A DNA stretch of 64,000 nucleotides. It comes from Amphibalanus amphitrite. Lineage: Eukaryota > Arthropoda > Thecostraca > Balanomorpha > Balanidae. Position 1 is the stretch's first letter. Each line of letters starts with the position of its first letter. The DNA is taken from positions 248,001-312,000 of the forward strand of contig NW_024881599.1 in assembly GCF_019059575.1 (NCBI RefSeq), read 5' to 3'. A program made the translations under genes and the position numbers. Positions 10,533-21,800 of the stretch are shown here, piece after piece. Under the pieces are notes generated by a model that was given only the letters and a program-made list of their open reading frames with translations, ran no database searches and was not told the origin of the DNA.

Positions 10533-11365
10533 GATTCCATGACGGTTTTTCGTCCAGCAGATTTTCGTCGGACAATTTTTCGTCCGCAGATTTTCGTCCG
10601 ACTTTTTTTCGTCTCGCATTTTTTCGTCTGTACATTTTTTCGTCTGTGCATTTTTTCGTCTGTACATTTTTTCGTCCGGACATTTTTTCGTTCGTATATT
10701 TTTTCGTCTGTGCGTTTTTTCGTCCGGACATTTTTTCGTCTACAATTTTAGCGTAACCCTTAACCTAACCTAACCTAACCTAAACTAACCTTTAACCTAA
10801 CCTAACCTAACCTAACCTAACCTAACCTAAACTTACCTAACCTTACCTACTGATGTTTGCCTACCAGGGGATAAGGAAAAAGTTACTTGCATGAATAGAT
10901 TGCAAGCAATGGTAAGTCAAATATTTTTAGGTTAAGTGGTTATGCATCAGGCTTCAGGCCTTCGGCCTGAAGCCAGATACACAACCACTTAACCTAAAAA
11001 TATTTGACTTACCATTGCCTGTAATCTCTCCTAAGGCAATGCCTTCGGCACTGCAATGCTTCGCCCCGAGTATTATTATGACGTCATTTGCCTCCACAGT
11101 TGAATAGCATTGTAGTATGTTTTCACTCAACCTTGGGTGAACAGACGTAAAATTTATTGAACGAAAATATGTCCGGACGAAAATATGTACAGACGAAAAA
11201 ATATACGAACGAAAAAATGTCCGGACGAAAAAATGTAGACGAAAAAATGAACAGACGAAAAAATGTACAGACGAAAAAATGCGAGACGAATAAAAGTCGG
11301 ACGAAAATCTGCGGACAAAAAACTGTCCGACGAAAAAATGTCAGACGAAATTTTGTCCGGACACG
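10533..11365. mobile_element. Palindromic element with TTTTTCGTC arrays and a TAACC core
   Basis: The left arm (about 10545-10745) repeats TTTTTTCGTCYG words. The right arm (about 11157-11355) is its inverted counterpart, with units such as GACGAAAAAATGT. Between them are (TAACC)n at 10757-10850 and an imperfect 60-bp-arm palindrome at about 10900-11027 centred on GGCCTTCGGCC. A possible duplication ATTGTATT flanks it (10525-10532 and 11366-11373). No transposase is encoded. The exact ends are inferred, but the inverted arrangement is plain. Confidence 0.65.
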
Positions 11366-11380
11366 ATTGTATTCGTGTCC

Positions 11381-11414
11381 GGTGGTAGTAATGTTAGCGG
11401 ACATTACTACCACC
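11381..11414. repeat. Perfect short hairpin
   Basis: A 14-nt stem, GGTGGTAGTAATGT, pairs with its exact inverse after a 6-nt loop. It sits just outside the right end of the palindromic element and resembles the flanking 57-bp repeat, so it may be an insertion scar or inverted duplication. Confidence 0.85.
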
Positions 11415-11422
11415 GCAGCGCT

Positions 11423-11560
11423 GGCTAGTAATGTCCGCTAACAGGACTGCCGCCGTATGCAATCTTCCACTGCAGCGCTGACTAGCAATGTTCGCTACCG
11501 AAGTGCGGCCGTCTGCATTCTTCCACCGCAGCGTTGGCTAGTCAGGTTCGCTACCGTCAC
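11423..11560. repeat. Diverged ~57-bp tandem repeat
   Basis: Units starting GGCTAGTAATGTCCGC (11423), GACTAGCAATGTTCGC (11480) and GGCTAGTCAGGTTCGC (11536) are spaced 57 and 56 bp. A related piece occurs at 10487-10523 on the other side of the palindromic element, so that element seems to have inserted into this repeat. Confidence 0.7.
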
Positions 11561-12484
11561 CCACATACACTTTTCCATCATCGTGAACAGCCAGTGCCAC
11601 CAGCGCCCAGAGCACACCGGACCGCCACTGACCGCCGCCGCCGCCGCCGGTCGCTGCCGTCTACTATGCGGCCACCGCCGTGGGCCTGGGGCTGCCAACG
11701 CCGCTGCTGTGCACCGTCGCGTGGGCCGCCGCCGGGGGTGGTGCAGACAATAATTGTCGGTCGGCTCGAGGGGCTCGAGCGCCGTCCGCCGGCGGAGCGG
11801 CGTCGGCCGACCGACCCTGGGACCGGCCGGCCGACTGTGACGGTTACAGCGCTGTGCCCGTGCCCACAGAGCACCCGTCTACGCTGTTTCCATGACGCAC
11901 CCGTCGCATAGCCACGGTGCACCCAGACAACCACAAGACACCCATGGCACACCCACCACGCACCATTCCGCACCTATTGAACACCCATTGTGACATAGCC
12001 TGTATAGTATACATTCACTGTATACATTCACTGTATAGCTGCCATGCACCATGCCCAATGCCCATGTCATACACAATCTTCATTCGTCCTGCGCCCGTTA
12101 TGCGCACATGACTGCATGTCAACCTGCACCCAGACCACAGCGGTAGTAACTGCCAACGTCTCCCGGTATGTCGTCAGTCGTTACCAACATAGTTACAGAC
12201 CGTCGCTTAGAAACGCCCTAGATTGCATTCCACCACGCAACGACGTTCTAAATTGGACGTTTTCTCCGCGCTGTCACACTTTTACAGCCGCAGCGGATTG
12301 CACTGTCGTTCTTCCATGCAGTTGACGAAGTGTCTCACACATTCCCTATTCAGCCGAATCTAACCCTGAGCATATAAGAACAATTTAACCTACGCAATCT
12401 GTTCACCAGGGCGATTCTAACCCACGCTCTGATCATCAGGCTATATTGAGCTCACGCACTGTCTGTTTGTCCTCGCAGGTCGCC
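11561..12484. other. Upstream region of the ZC2HC1-family gene
   Basis: GC-rich at first, then mixed composition, with no recognisable coding domain. The sequence TTTGTCCTCGCAG immediately before GTCGCCATGG is a good splice acceptor, so part of this stretch is probably a 5'-UTR intron and the promoter lies farther upstream. Confidence 0.45.
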
Positions 12485-12571
12485 ATGGCTGCGGTCACCC
12501 AGCCGCGGGCCAGCGGCATCCCCCAGCCGGTCTCCAAGGCACGCGGCACCAGCCGGCTGGCGGCCATGCAG
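12485..12571 (+). CDS. ZC2HC1: ZC2HC1-family exon 1 (start codon)
   Basis: It encodes 29 residues beginning MAAVTQPRASGIPQP. The start is in good context (GCCATGG), is preceded by an acceptor and ends at CATGCAG before GTCAGT. No earlier in-frame Met is joined to it without a splice. Confidence 0.75.
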
Positions 12572-12727
12572 GTCAGTGGCACGGTCCGCAGGTGCGGCGT
12601 GATGAGGGGAGGTGTGGAGGTGTGACGTCATAAGGGGTACTGACGGGTTAGCCGGGCGTGACGGATGACGTCACAGAGGGGCATTGGAGGGAGGAGGAGG
12701 GAGGGACGGAGAAAGGGAGATAGAGAT

Positions 12728-12813
<86 letters not shown>

Positions 12814-15800
12814 GGAGCGGGAGTTGGGAGAGTGAGAATGACGCACAAATGACTCAGAACCGAGAAGGTGCAATAGGCTGAGACGTTGCAGTGTCACATG
12901 TTCACTGCCACGCTAAATGGCGAAAGAAGGGACGTTGGCAGCGTCGTATCCTGTTCGATAATTGGAATCATAAATGTTTGCCACCCAAAGAATAAGAATA
13001 GATCTCACCTTTCACCACTTTCTTCGCCAATATGGGTAGATGAGTACTGAGTAGGTACTAGGTACGTACAAAGATGATCAAATGGATAACACTGTGGCAA
13101 GGTCGTAATTAGCGTGGGAAACGAGATACAGATTTCATTTTACCCGTTACGCAAATGTAGCGACACAGACCGTTTTATGTTCAACTAGTCTCATCTCGGA
13201 CTTCACGGACCACAGACTAACAAGGCCCACCATCGTGACCCCGACCTTGCGGCCTCAAGCGTGTTCCAGTGACAAAAAGCTGCGATGCATCACCATTCTC
13301 TGACTAATTAGGTACTACGCCAGCTTAGCGCGCCGTTCATTGAGGGACGACAGTTAGCCTGCTCTCCCCCTAACATAATGGTCAAGGCCGCCATCAAATA
13401 TTAACGCCATCGGACCAATCAGCATGGCGTGACATTTGACTTCGGGAATCGCAACCTTGGCCCAAGACAGATTCTCTCTGACCAGGCACACCCGTTCGCC
13501 TATTCAGCAGGTATTTGCATTCGCGCAGGCACGACTCTCCCGAGCGAGTCACAACGACGCACTGGCGCCATTACGTACCCTTCGCTCGCAGGCATTGGTC
13601 GTTGGGGAGCATTTCACTGGACAGACGGGACGACTGGGGGGGGGGGGAGAGGGGGGGGGGGCAGGTGGTGTAAACCAGCGTGTCGGACGGCCATAACGTC
13701 CGCGGGACGGTGCCAGGCAGCGTGAGGGGCCATCCGGCCGGACTCAACTGAGCAGCATCGACCGGACGGGCTGGCTGGGGGCAGCTCGAGGGCGCTGCCG
13801 TGGCGTAATTACCGGTCACGCTATGTCGAACAGACGGAGTGGAGGGGACGTGGACCCACCTCAGTCAACATCCACCCCCGCGCCACGTCCTACCTCCTAC
13901 ATCATTCGTCCTACCTGTGTGGGGCGGTTTCTGCCGAGGTCGGGACTGAGCGGAACAGCCTACAGTGCATTCCACATTACCCGCTGACACGGTCTCTCGG
14001 AACGGATCCTGTGTAACCTAGTCTGCTCCTTGACCCACTCACTCTCTACAGTCTACATACTCGGAACTCCTGCGGCGGTACTCTCGTCAACATGATCGCA
14101 TCCAATCACCCTGCGGCTCGGCACGTGTGAAAATGTTGAAAAACACGTTTGCGTAACGGGGAGCGTGCCTTCGTGATTAACACAGGCTCGACTGGGATTG
14201 AAGCAAGGGGCAGTGGCTAAAAACAGCCCTGAAAAACGAATGCCGTGATAGACGTGGCTGATCGAAGCCGAGGATTGTTTGTTTGTTTTGTTGGGTTAGG
14301 CCCTTTCGGTCTGGCAAGACCATTTCAGAGCCGGGAGGATGATAGGATAAAGGGGGAGACATTGGTCTGGGCAGGCACCCTAGTGAGTCGCCGGGGCTGA
14401 GCCCGTCCAGAGGACAGGCCACCCAGCCACAAGGCACTCACTGCACCCGGCTACGGGGTGCGCTCCCTCAGGAGCAGCGGTGCCGCTCCAAGGGAGCAGT
14501 CCGCATGAGATAAAGTTGCCTGTCCAGCCCGGAGGGGGGTTGCGGCGTGGAGGAGAAGGATTTCTGTATCCTGAGGATAGAAGCACGGAACGGTGGCCGA
14601 GGATTAGAGCTTTTGCTTACCACTTTACATGAAAAGACAGGTCCGACCGAAGTTTTGCGTTGAACCTGAAATAAGTGCGGCGTAGTTCCTTGAAGTTAGG
14701 ACGAAATCACCCCGATCCCCCTGACGTGAGGTGACCAATTTCAGCCTCTGTTGGCTCAGCGTATTTGCCGAGGTGTCGTGTTTGGCCATCCGATTGTGTG
14801 CGCCTGCCTGCCAACATCGGAAAACAAATCATAGTTCCGAGAGCCTTTTATATGGAACACGCAACTGCCTTGTATCAAAAGGAAGGCTTCCTAATGCCTG
14901 TCATTAGGACTGACAAATCGATCCCACTTGAGTAGTTGATGAAACAAACTGCGTTACCTCAGCAACCAACCTCTGACCACTGACCAGCACCACTGTCCAC
15001 TGGTGACGCCAATTCAGCCTAAATCAGCTATGCCATCGCCATTATTTTGTGATTTTTTATTAACACAGCGCCTCTGGTTTCAGTCTCAGTTCCAGCAGCG
15101 CTCCGCTGCTGAGCGACAGCAGAGACTGGCCGAGCTGGCTCCGGTGCGCGCCGCGCCGGCCGAGCCCGCCCGCCCCGCCGCGGTGACCGAGAGAACTACA
15201 GCTGAGCCTGCCCCCCGCGCGGCGGCGCCACCGTCGCGGCAGCCGGTCGCCGCCAGGGGTCGGGTCACCAACGGCAGCACTGCGGCCACCGTGTCTACCG
15301 GAGGCCGGGCTGCTCCGATGGGCTCGGCCGCCTCATCGACGGCCGGTAGCGGCGGAAAGGTGCGCGCCATGTTCCAGTCCCGGCGCGCAGGAACTGCCGC
15401 ATCCGCTGGCTCCGCGCACCAGACGTCTCCCATTGGCTGGGACAAGAGCTACCCGCTGGAGCCGATCAAGAAATCGGCACCTGCTCGCTCCTCGGCACCT
15501 CCTCCCGCAGCGGTAAGTGAACCCGTCGACGAAGCAGATGCGCCGCTCCACCGTACACTGAGTGACGACAACCTGACTGCGGTCGAGTCCAAACCGAGGG
15601 CAGGCAGTATCCGCAGTTCGCTGACGATGCCCGAGCTCACAATGCCGGAGATTCATGTAGTGCGAGAGAAGCCTACTCCTCAGCAGCGCCAGGCGGAGAG
15701 GCTGCGAATTAACGCCGAGCTGCGCAGGAGGGACCACGAGCTTCTGGAGCGCATCCGGGACCGGTCGCAGAAGCAGTGCGGTCCGCTGTCTCGCAGACCG

Positions 15801-18800
15801 ATGCGCGTGAGTCACACACGTCGGCACACATCAGTGAGATTTTGTAGTTTCCAGCACAGTCTCGAGCCGTTCAGGCCAGCACGGTTGTTTTATTTCTAGT
15901 TTTTATTCTTTATATGCGCACCTGTCGTTGCATGAGCAAGGCACCAGGACTTTGTCGTTGAACGTTGAACAATGACATCTGGAATGTAGGTACCTATCTG
16001 AGCTGGGAGATCGGTTCAATGAAAAGACGCGAACATAGGCACGATGCCATTTGTAGCTTCACTTCCAGAAACACCCAAGAAAACGGTAAACGATATTCCA
16101 GAAATAATCATGCTTTTGGCTGCACGAAAGAGTCGAATAGGGCCAAATAAAATGAAAGCCTATGAGTAGGGTGACAGTTATTTTCTGATTTTTTTAAAAA
16201 GCAAAAAGGCAGTTCATTTTATGGCTCCATATAGCATAAAAACATCACATGCAAAGTTTCATCCGGATCGGATTATATTTAGCCGTGCCTCCTCGAACTT
16301 GAATGTGTACGCTTTTAGCCATTGGGCCAGCAGTGTAGACCTTTCTGGTATGTAAACCGTAAGCAGTGTTTCTCAGCTATTCAGAACGATGCATCATAAA
16401 ACAAAAGACTGTGGTACACGAAAACTAGTGATGTATTGTAAAACGATAAAAAACTGAGATAAGACTCAATGCGTCTTATGGCAGTTAGCAAACTTGGACC
16501 TCCTGAGTCCTGACGAGTCTGAGCATCTGCGTCGAATGCTATCGCTCATTACTGCAGATTCCGGGTGACGGTGCCATTATTAACGTTCGGAAACTTTCCA
16601 TGGTGTGCCTCCACCGCCTGCAGGTTGTACTGCCTCTGGTCCTCATCCTTGGTGAGGGTCAAATTGTACGCCTCCATCAGAGCGACGCCACGCTCGGCGA
16701 AGTCGTTCACCACCGTGATGCCGTTGACCTTCCCCGCTGCGGCGACATAGCGGGGGTCGTCACGCCACTCGGCAGGGTCGGGCTCGAGGAAGCCGTCGTC
16801 AATTCCAAGAGTGACGAAGAACGTCCGCGACGATGTGGTCACGAAGTTTGCGAGGGTCTTCTGCGTCAGGTTTGCGCTGAGATCAACGACGGCCCGCTTG
16901 GTAAAAGTCCTAAGAGCCCTCGTTCGAGGCGAGGGCCTCAACAATGGCCCACTTTCCATGCAGTGGTAGGCTCTCGTCAAAGAACGCCAACGGGACGAGG
17001 CCGTCACTCAGACACCACAAGTGACGGGCGAAGCCGCTGAGGAGCGTCTTGGCGAGGGACTTGTCCTCGTACCTGGCCAACGTCTTCAGAAGGGAGAGGT
17101 CGTTTTTAGGGGCCGATGTTGGGCTTGGTGCGGTGTACCACGCGGGAATGTAGACCGACACGGCAAACTTGACGAATCAACGACCAAGAACGACCTCTCT
17201 CTTCTGACGAAACTCCCCCCCCCCTAAGAACGACCTCTCCCTTCTGAAGACGTTGGCCTGGTACAAGGACAAGTCCCTCGCAAAGACACTCCTCAGCGGC
17301 TTCGCCCGACGTCACTTGTGGTATCTGAGTGAGTGCCTAGTCCCGTTGGCGTTCTTTGACGAGAGCCTACCTACCACTGCATGGAAAGCGGGCCATGGTT
17401 GAGGCCCTCGCCTCGAACGAAGGCTCGGAGGACCAAGCGGGCCGTCGTTGATCTCAGCGCAGACCTGACGCAGAACACCCGCGCAGACTTCGTGACCACA
17501 TCGTCGCGGACGTTCTTCGTCACTCTTGGAATTGACGACGGCTTCCTCGAGACCGACCCTGCTGAGTGGCATGACGACCCCCGCTATGTCGCCGCAGCGG
17601 GGAAGGCCAACGGCATCACGGTGGTGAACGACTTCGCCAAGCGTGGCGTCGCTCTGAAGGAGGCGTACAATTTGACCCTCACCAAGGATGAGGACCAGAG
17701 GCAGTACATCCTGCAGGTGTTGGAGGCACCCCGTGGAAGGTTTCCAAACGTTAGCAAAGGCACCGTCACCCGGCATCTGCAGTAATGCGCGATAGCATTC
17801 GACGCAAATGCTCAGATTTTTCAGGAGGTCCAAGATTGCCAACTGCCACAAGACGCATTGAGTCTTATCTCAGTTTTTTTTAAATCGTTTTACAATACAT
17901 CACTAGTTTTTGTGTACCACAGTCTTTGGTTTTATGATTGCATCGTTATGAATAGCTGAGAAACACTGCTTATGGTTTACATACCAGAAAGGTCTACACT
18001 GCTGGCCCAATGGCTAAAAGCGTATGTCCGTGAAGTTGGCGACGTCGCCAGCGACTTTTCCAGCGACGAGCACCGATTTTAGCCAAAACCTCGTCCAAGG
18101 TCAATTGGACCATGAGGATCACGAAAATCGAACCCATTCACCCATAAACCTTGACCTTCAAGGTCAAATTCAAGGTCAAAGGACGGGGAACTGAAAAAGT
18201 GCCACTAAATATTGTCCGATTTTCAAAATTTTGGCACCAAAATGTAGCGCGTGCAAAGTTCTAGCCGCACATCGAAAACCATTTTCATCAAGGTCAAACT
18301 TCAAGGTCAAATTCAAGGTCAAAGGACGGGGAACTAAAAAAGTGCCACTAAATATTGTCCGATTTTCAAAATTTTGGCACCAAAATGTAGCGCGTGCAAA
18401 GTTCTAGCCGCACATCGAAAACCATTTTCATCAAGGTCAAACTTCAAGGTCAAATTCAAGGTCAAAGGAAGGGGAACTGAAAAAGTGCCACTAAATATTG
18501 TCCGATTTTCAAAATTTTGGCACCAAAATGTAGCGCGTGCAAAGTTCTAGCCGCACATCGAAAACCATTTTCATCAAGGTCAAACTTCAAGGTCAAATTC
18601 AAGGTCAAAGGACGGGGAACTGAAAAAGTGCCACTAAATATTGTCCGATTTTCAAAATTTTGGGACCAAAATGTAGCGCGTGCAAAGTTCTAGCCGCACA
18701 TCCAAAACCATTTTCATCAAGGTCAAACTTCAAGGTCAAATTCAAGGTCAAAGGACGGGGAACTGAAAAAGTGCCACTAAATATTGTCCGATTTTCAAAA

Positions 18801-21800
18801 TTTTGGCACCAAAATGTAGCGCGTGCAAAGTTCTAGCCGCACATCCAAAACCATTTTCATCAAGGTCAAACTTCAAGGTCAAATTCAAGGTCAAAGGAAG
18901 GGGAACTGAAAAAGTGCCACTAAATATTGTCCGATTTTCAAAATTTTGGCACCAAAATGTAGCGCGTGCAAAGTTCTAGCCGCACATCGAAAACCATTTT
19001 CATCAAGGTCAAACTTCAAGGTCAAATTCAAGGTCAAAGGACGGGGAACTGAAAAAGTGCCACTAAATATTGTCCGATTTTCAAAATTTTGGCACCAAAA
19101 TGTAGCGCGTGCAAAGTTCTAGCCGCACATCCAAAACCATTTTCATCAAGGTCAAACTTCAAGGTCAAATTCAAGGTCAAAGGACGGGGAACTGAAAAAG
19201 TGCCACTAAATATTGTCCGATTTTCAAAATTTTGGCACCAAAATGTAGCGCGTGCAAAGTTCTAGCCGCACATCCAAAACCATTTTCATCAAGGTCAAAC
19301 TTCAAGGTCAAATTCAAGGTCAAAGGACGGGGAACTGAAAAAGTGCCACTAAATATTGTCCGATTTTCAAAATTTTGGCACCAAAATGTAGCGCGTGCAA
19401 AGTTCTAGCCGCACATCGAAAACCATTTTCATCAAGGTCAAACGTCAAGGTCAAATTCAAGGTCAAAGGACGGGGAACCTTAAAAATGCTACGTCACCAG
19501 CGACTTTTCCAGCGACGAGCACCGATTTTAGCCAAAACCTCGTCCAAGGTCAATTGGACCATGAGGATCACGAAAATCGAACCTATTCACCCCTAAACCT
19601 TGACCTTCAAGGTCAAATTCAAGGTCAAAGGACGGGGAACTGAAAAAGTGCCACTAAATATTGTCCGATTTTCAAGATTTTGGCACCAAAATGTAGCGCG
19701 TGCAAAGTTCTAGCCGCACATCGAAAACCATTTTCATCAAGGTCAAACTTCAAGGTCAAATTCAAGGTCAAAGGACGGGGAACTGAAAAAGTGCCACTAA
19801 ATATTGTCCGATTTTCAAAATTTTGGCACCAAAATGTAGCGCGTGCAAAGTTCTAGCCGCACATCGAAAACCATTTTCATCAAGGTCAAACGTCAAGGTC
19901 AAATTCAAGGTCAAAGGACGGGGAACCTTAAAAATGCTACGTCACCAGCGACTTTTCCAGCGACGAGCACCGATTTTAGCCAAAACCTCGTCCAAGGTCA
20001 ATTGGACCATGAGGATCACGAAAATCGAACCCATTCACCCATAAACCTTGACCTTCAAGGTCAAATTCAAGGTCAAAGGACGGGGAACTGAAAAAGTGCC
20101 ACTAAATATTGTCCGATTTTCAAAATTTTGGCACCAAAATGTAGCGCGTGCAAAGTTCTAGCCGCACATCGAAAACCATTTTCATCAAGGTCAAACTTCA
20201 AGGTCAAATTCAAGGTCAAAGGACGGGGAACTGAAAAAGTGCCACTAAATATTGTCCGATTTTCAAAATTTTGGCACCAAAATGTAGCGCGTGCAAAGTT
20301 CTAGCCGCACATCGAAAACCATTTTCATCAAGGTCAAACTTCAAGGTCAAATTCAAGGTCAAAGGAAGGGGAACTGAAAAAGTGCCACTAAATATTGTCC
20401 GATTTTCAAAATTTTGGCACCAAAATGTAGCGCGTGCAAAGTTCTAGCCGCACATCGAAAACCATTTTCATCAAGGTCAAACTTCAAGGTCAAATTCAAG
20501 GTCAAAGGACGGGGAACTGAAAAAGTGCCACTAAATATTGTCCGATTTTCAAAATTTTGGCACCAAAATGTAGCGCGTGCAAAGTTCTAGCCGCACATCC
20601 AAAACCATTTTCATCAAGGTCAAACTTCAAGGTCAAATTCAAGGTCAAAGGACGGGGAACTGAAAAAGTGCCACTAAATATTGTCCGATTTTCAAAATTT
20701 TGGCACCAAAATGTAGCGCGTGCAAAGTTCTAGCCGCACATCGAAAACCATTTTCATCAAGGTCAAACTTCAAGGTCAAATTCAAGGTCAAAGGACGGGG
20801 AACTGAAAAAGTGCCACTAAATATTGTCCGATTTTCAAAATTTTGGCACCAAAATGTAGCGCGTGCAAAGTTCTAGCCGCACATCGAAAACCATTTTCAT
20901 CAAGGTCAAACTTCAAGGTCAAATTCAAGGTCAAAGGACGGGGAACTAAAAAAGTGCCACTAAATATTGTCCGATTTTCAAAATTTTGGCACCAAAATGT
21001 AGCGCGTGCAAAGTTCTAGCCGCACATCGAAAACCATTTTCATCAAGGTCAAACTTCAAGGTCAAATTCAAGGTCAAAGGACGGGGAACTGAAAAAGTGC
21101 CACTAAATATTGTCCGATTTTCAAAATTTTGGCACCAAAATGTAGCGCGTGCAAAGTTCTAGCCGCACATCGAAAACCATTTTCATCAAGGTCAAACTTC
21201 AAGGTCAAATTCAAGGTCAAAGGACGGGGAACTGAAAAAGTGCCACTAAATATTGTCCGATTTTCAAAATTTTGGCACCAAAATGTAGCGCGTGCAAAGT
21301 TCTAGCCGCACATCCAAAACCATTTTCATCAAGGTCAAACTTCAAGGTCAAATTCAAGGTCAAAGGACGGGGAACTGAAAAAGTGCCACTAAATATTGTC
21401 CGATTTTCAAAATTTTGGCACCAAAATGTAGCGCGTGCAAAGTTCTAGCCGCACATCGAAAACCATTTTCATCAAGGTCAAACTTCAAGGTCAAATTCAA
21501 GGTCAAAGGACGGGGAACTGAAAAAGTGCCACTAAATATTGTCCGATTTTCAAAATTTTGGCACCAAAATGTAGCGCGTGCAAAGTTCTAGCCGCACATC
21601 GAAAACCATTTTCATCAAGGTCAAACTTCAAGGTCAAATTCAAGGTCAAAGGACGGGGAACTAAAAAAGTGCCACTAAATATTGTCCGATTTTCAAAATT
21701 TTGGCACCAAAATGTAGCGCGTGCAAAGTTCTAGCCGCACATCGAAAACCATTTTCATCAAGGTCAAACTTCAAGGTCAAATTCAAGGTCAAAGGACGGG

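Larger units (their letters stand above)
16308..18024. repeat. Internal inverted duplication carrying transposon coding remnants
   Basis: Two roughly 800-bp arms (16308-17110 and 17222-18024) are reverse complements apart from scattered changes and indels, around a short core with a C10 run. The outer limit TACGCTTTTAGCC includes the last bases of the left TIR and is mirrored at 18012-18024. That looks more like an in-place inverted duplication than a clean insertion. Confidence 0.85.
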
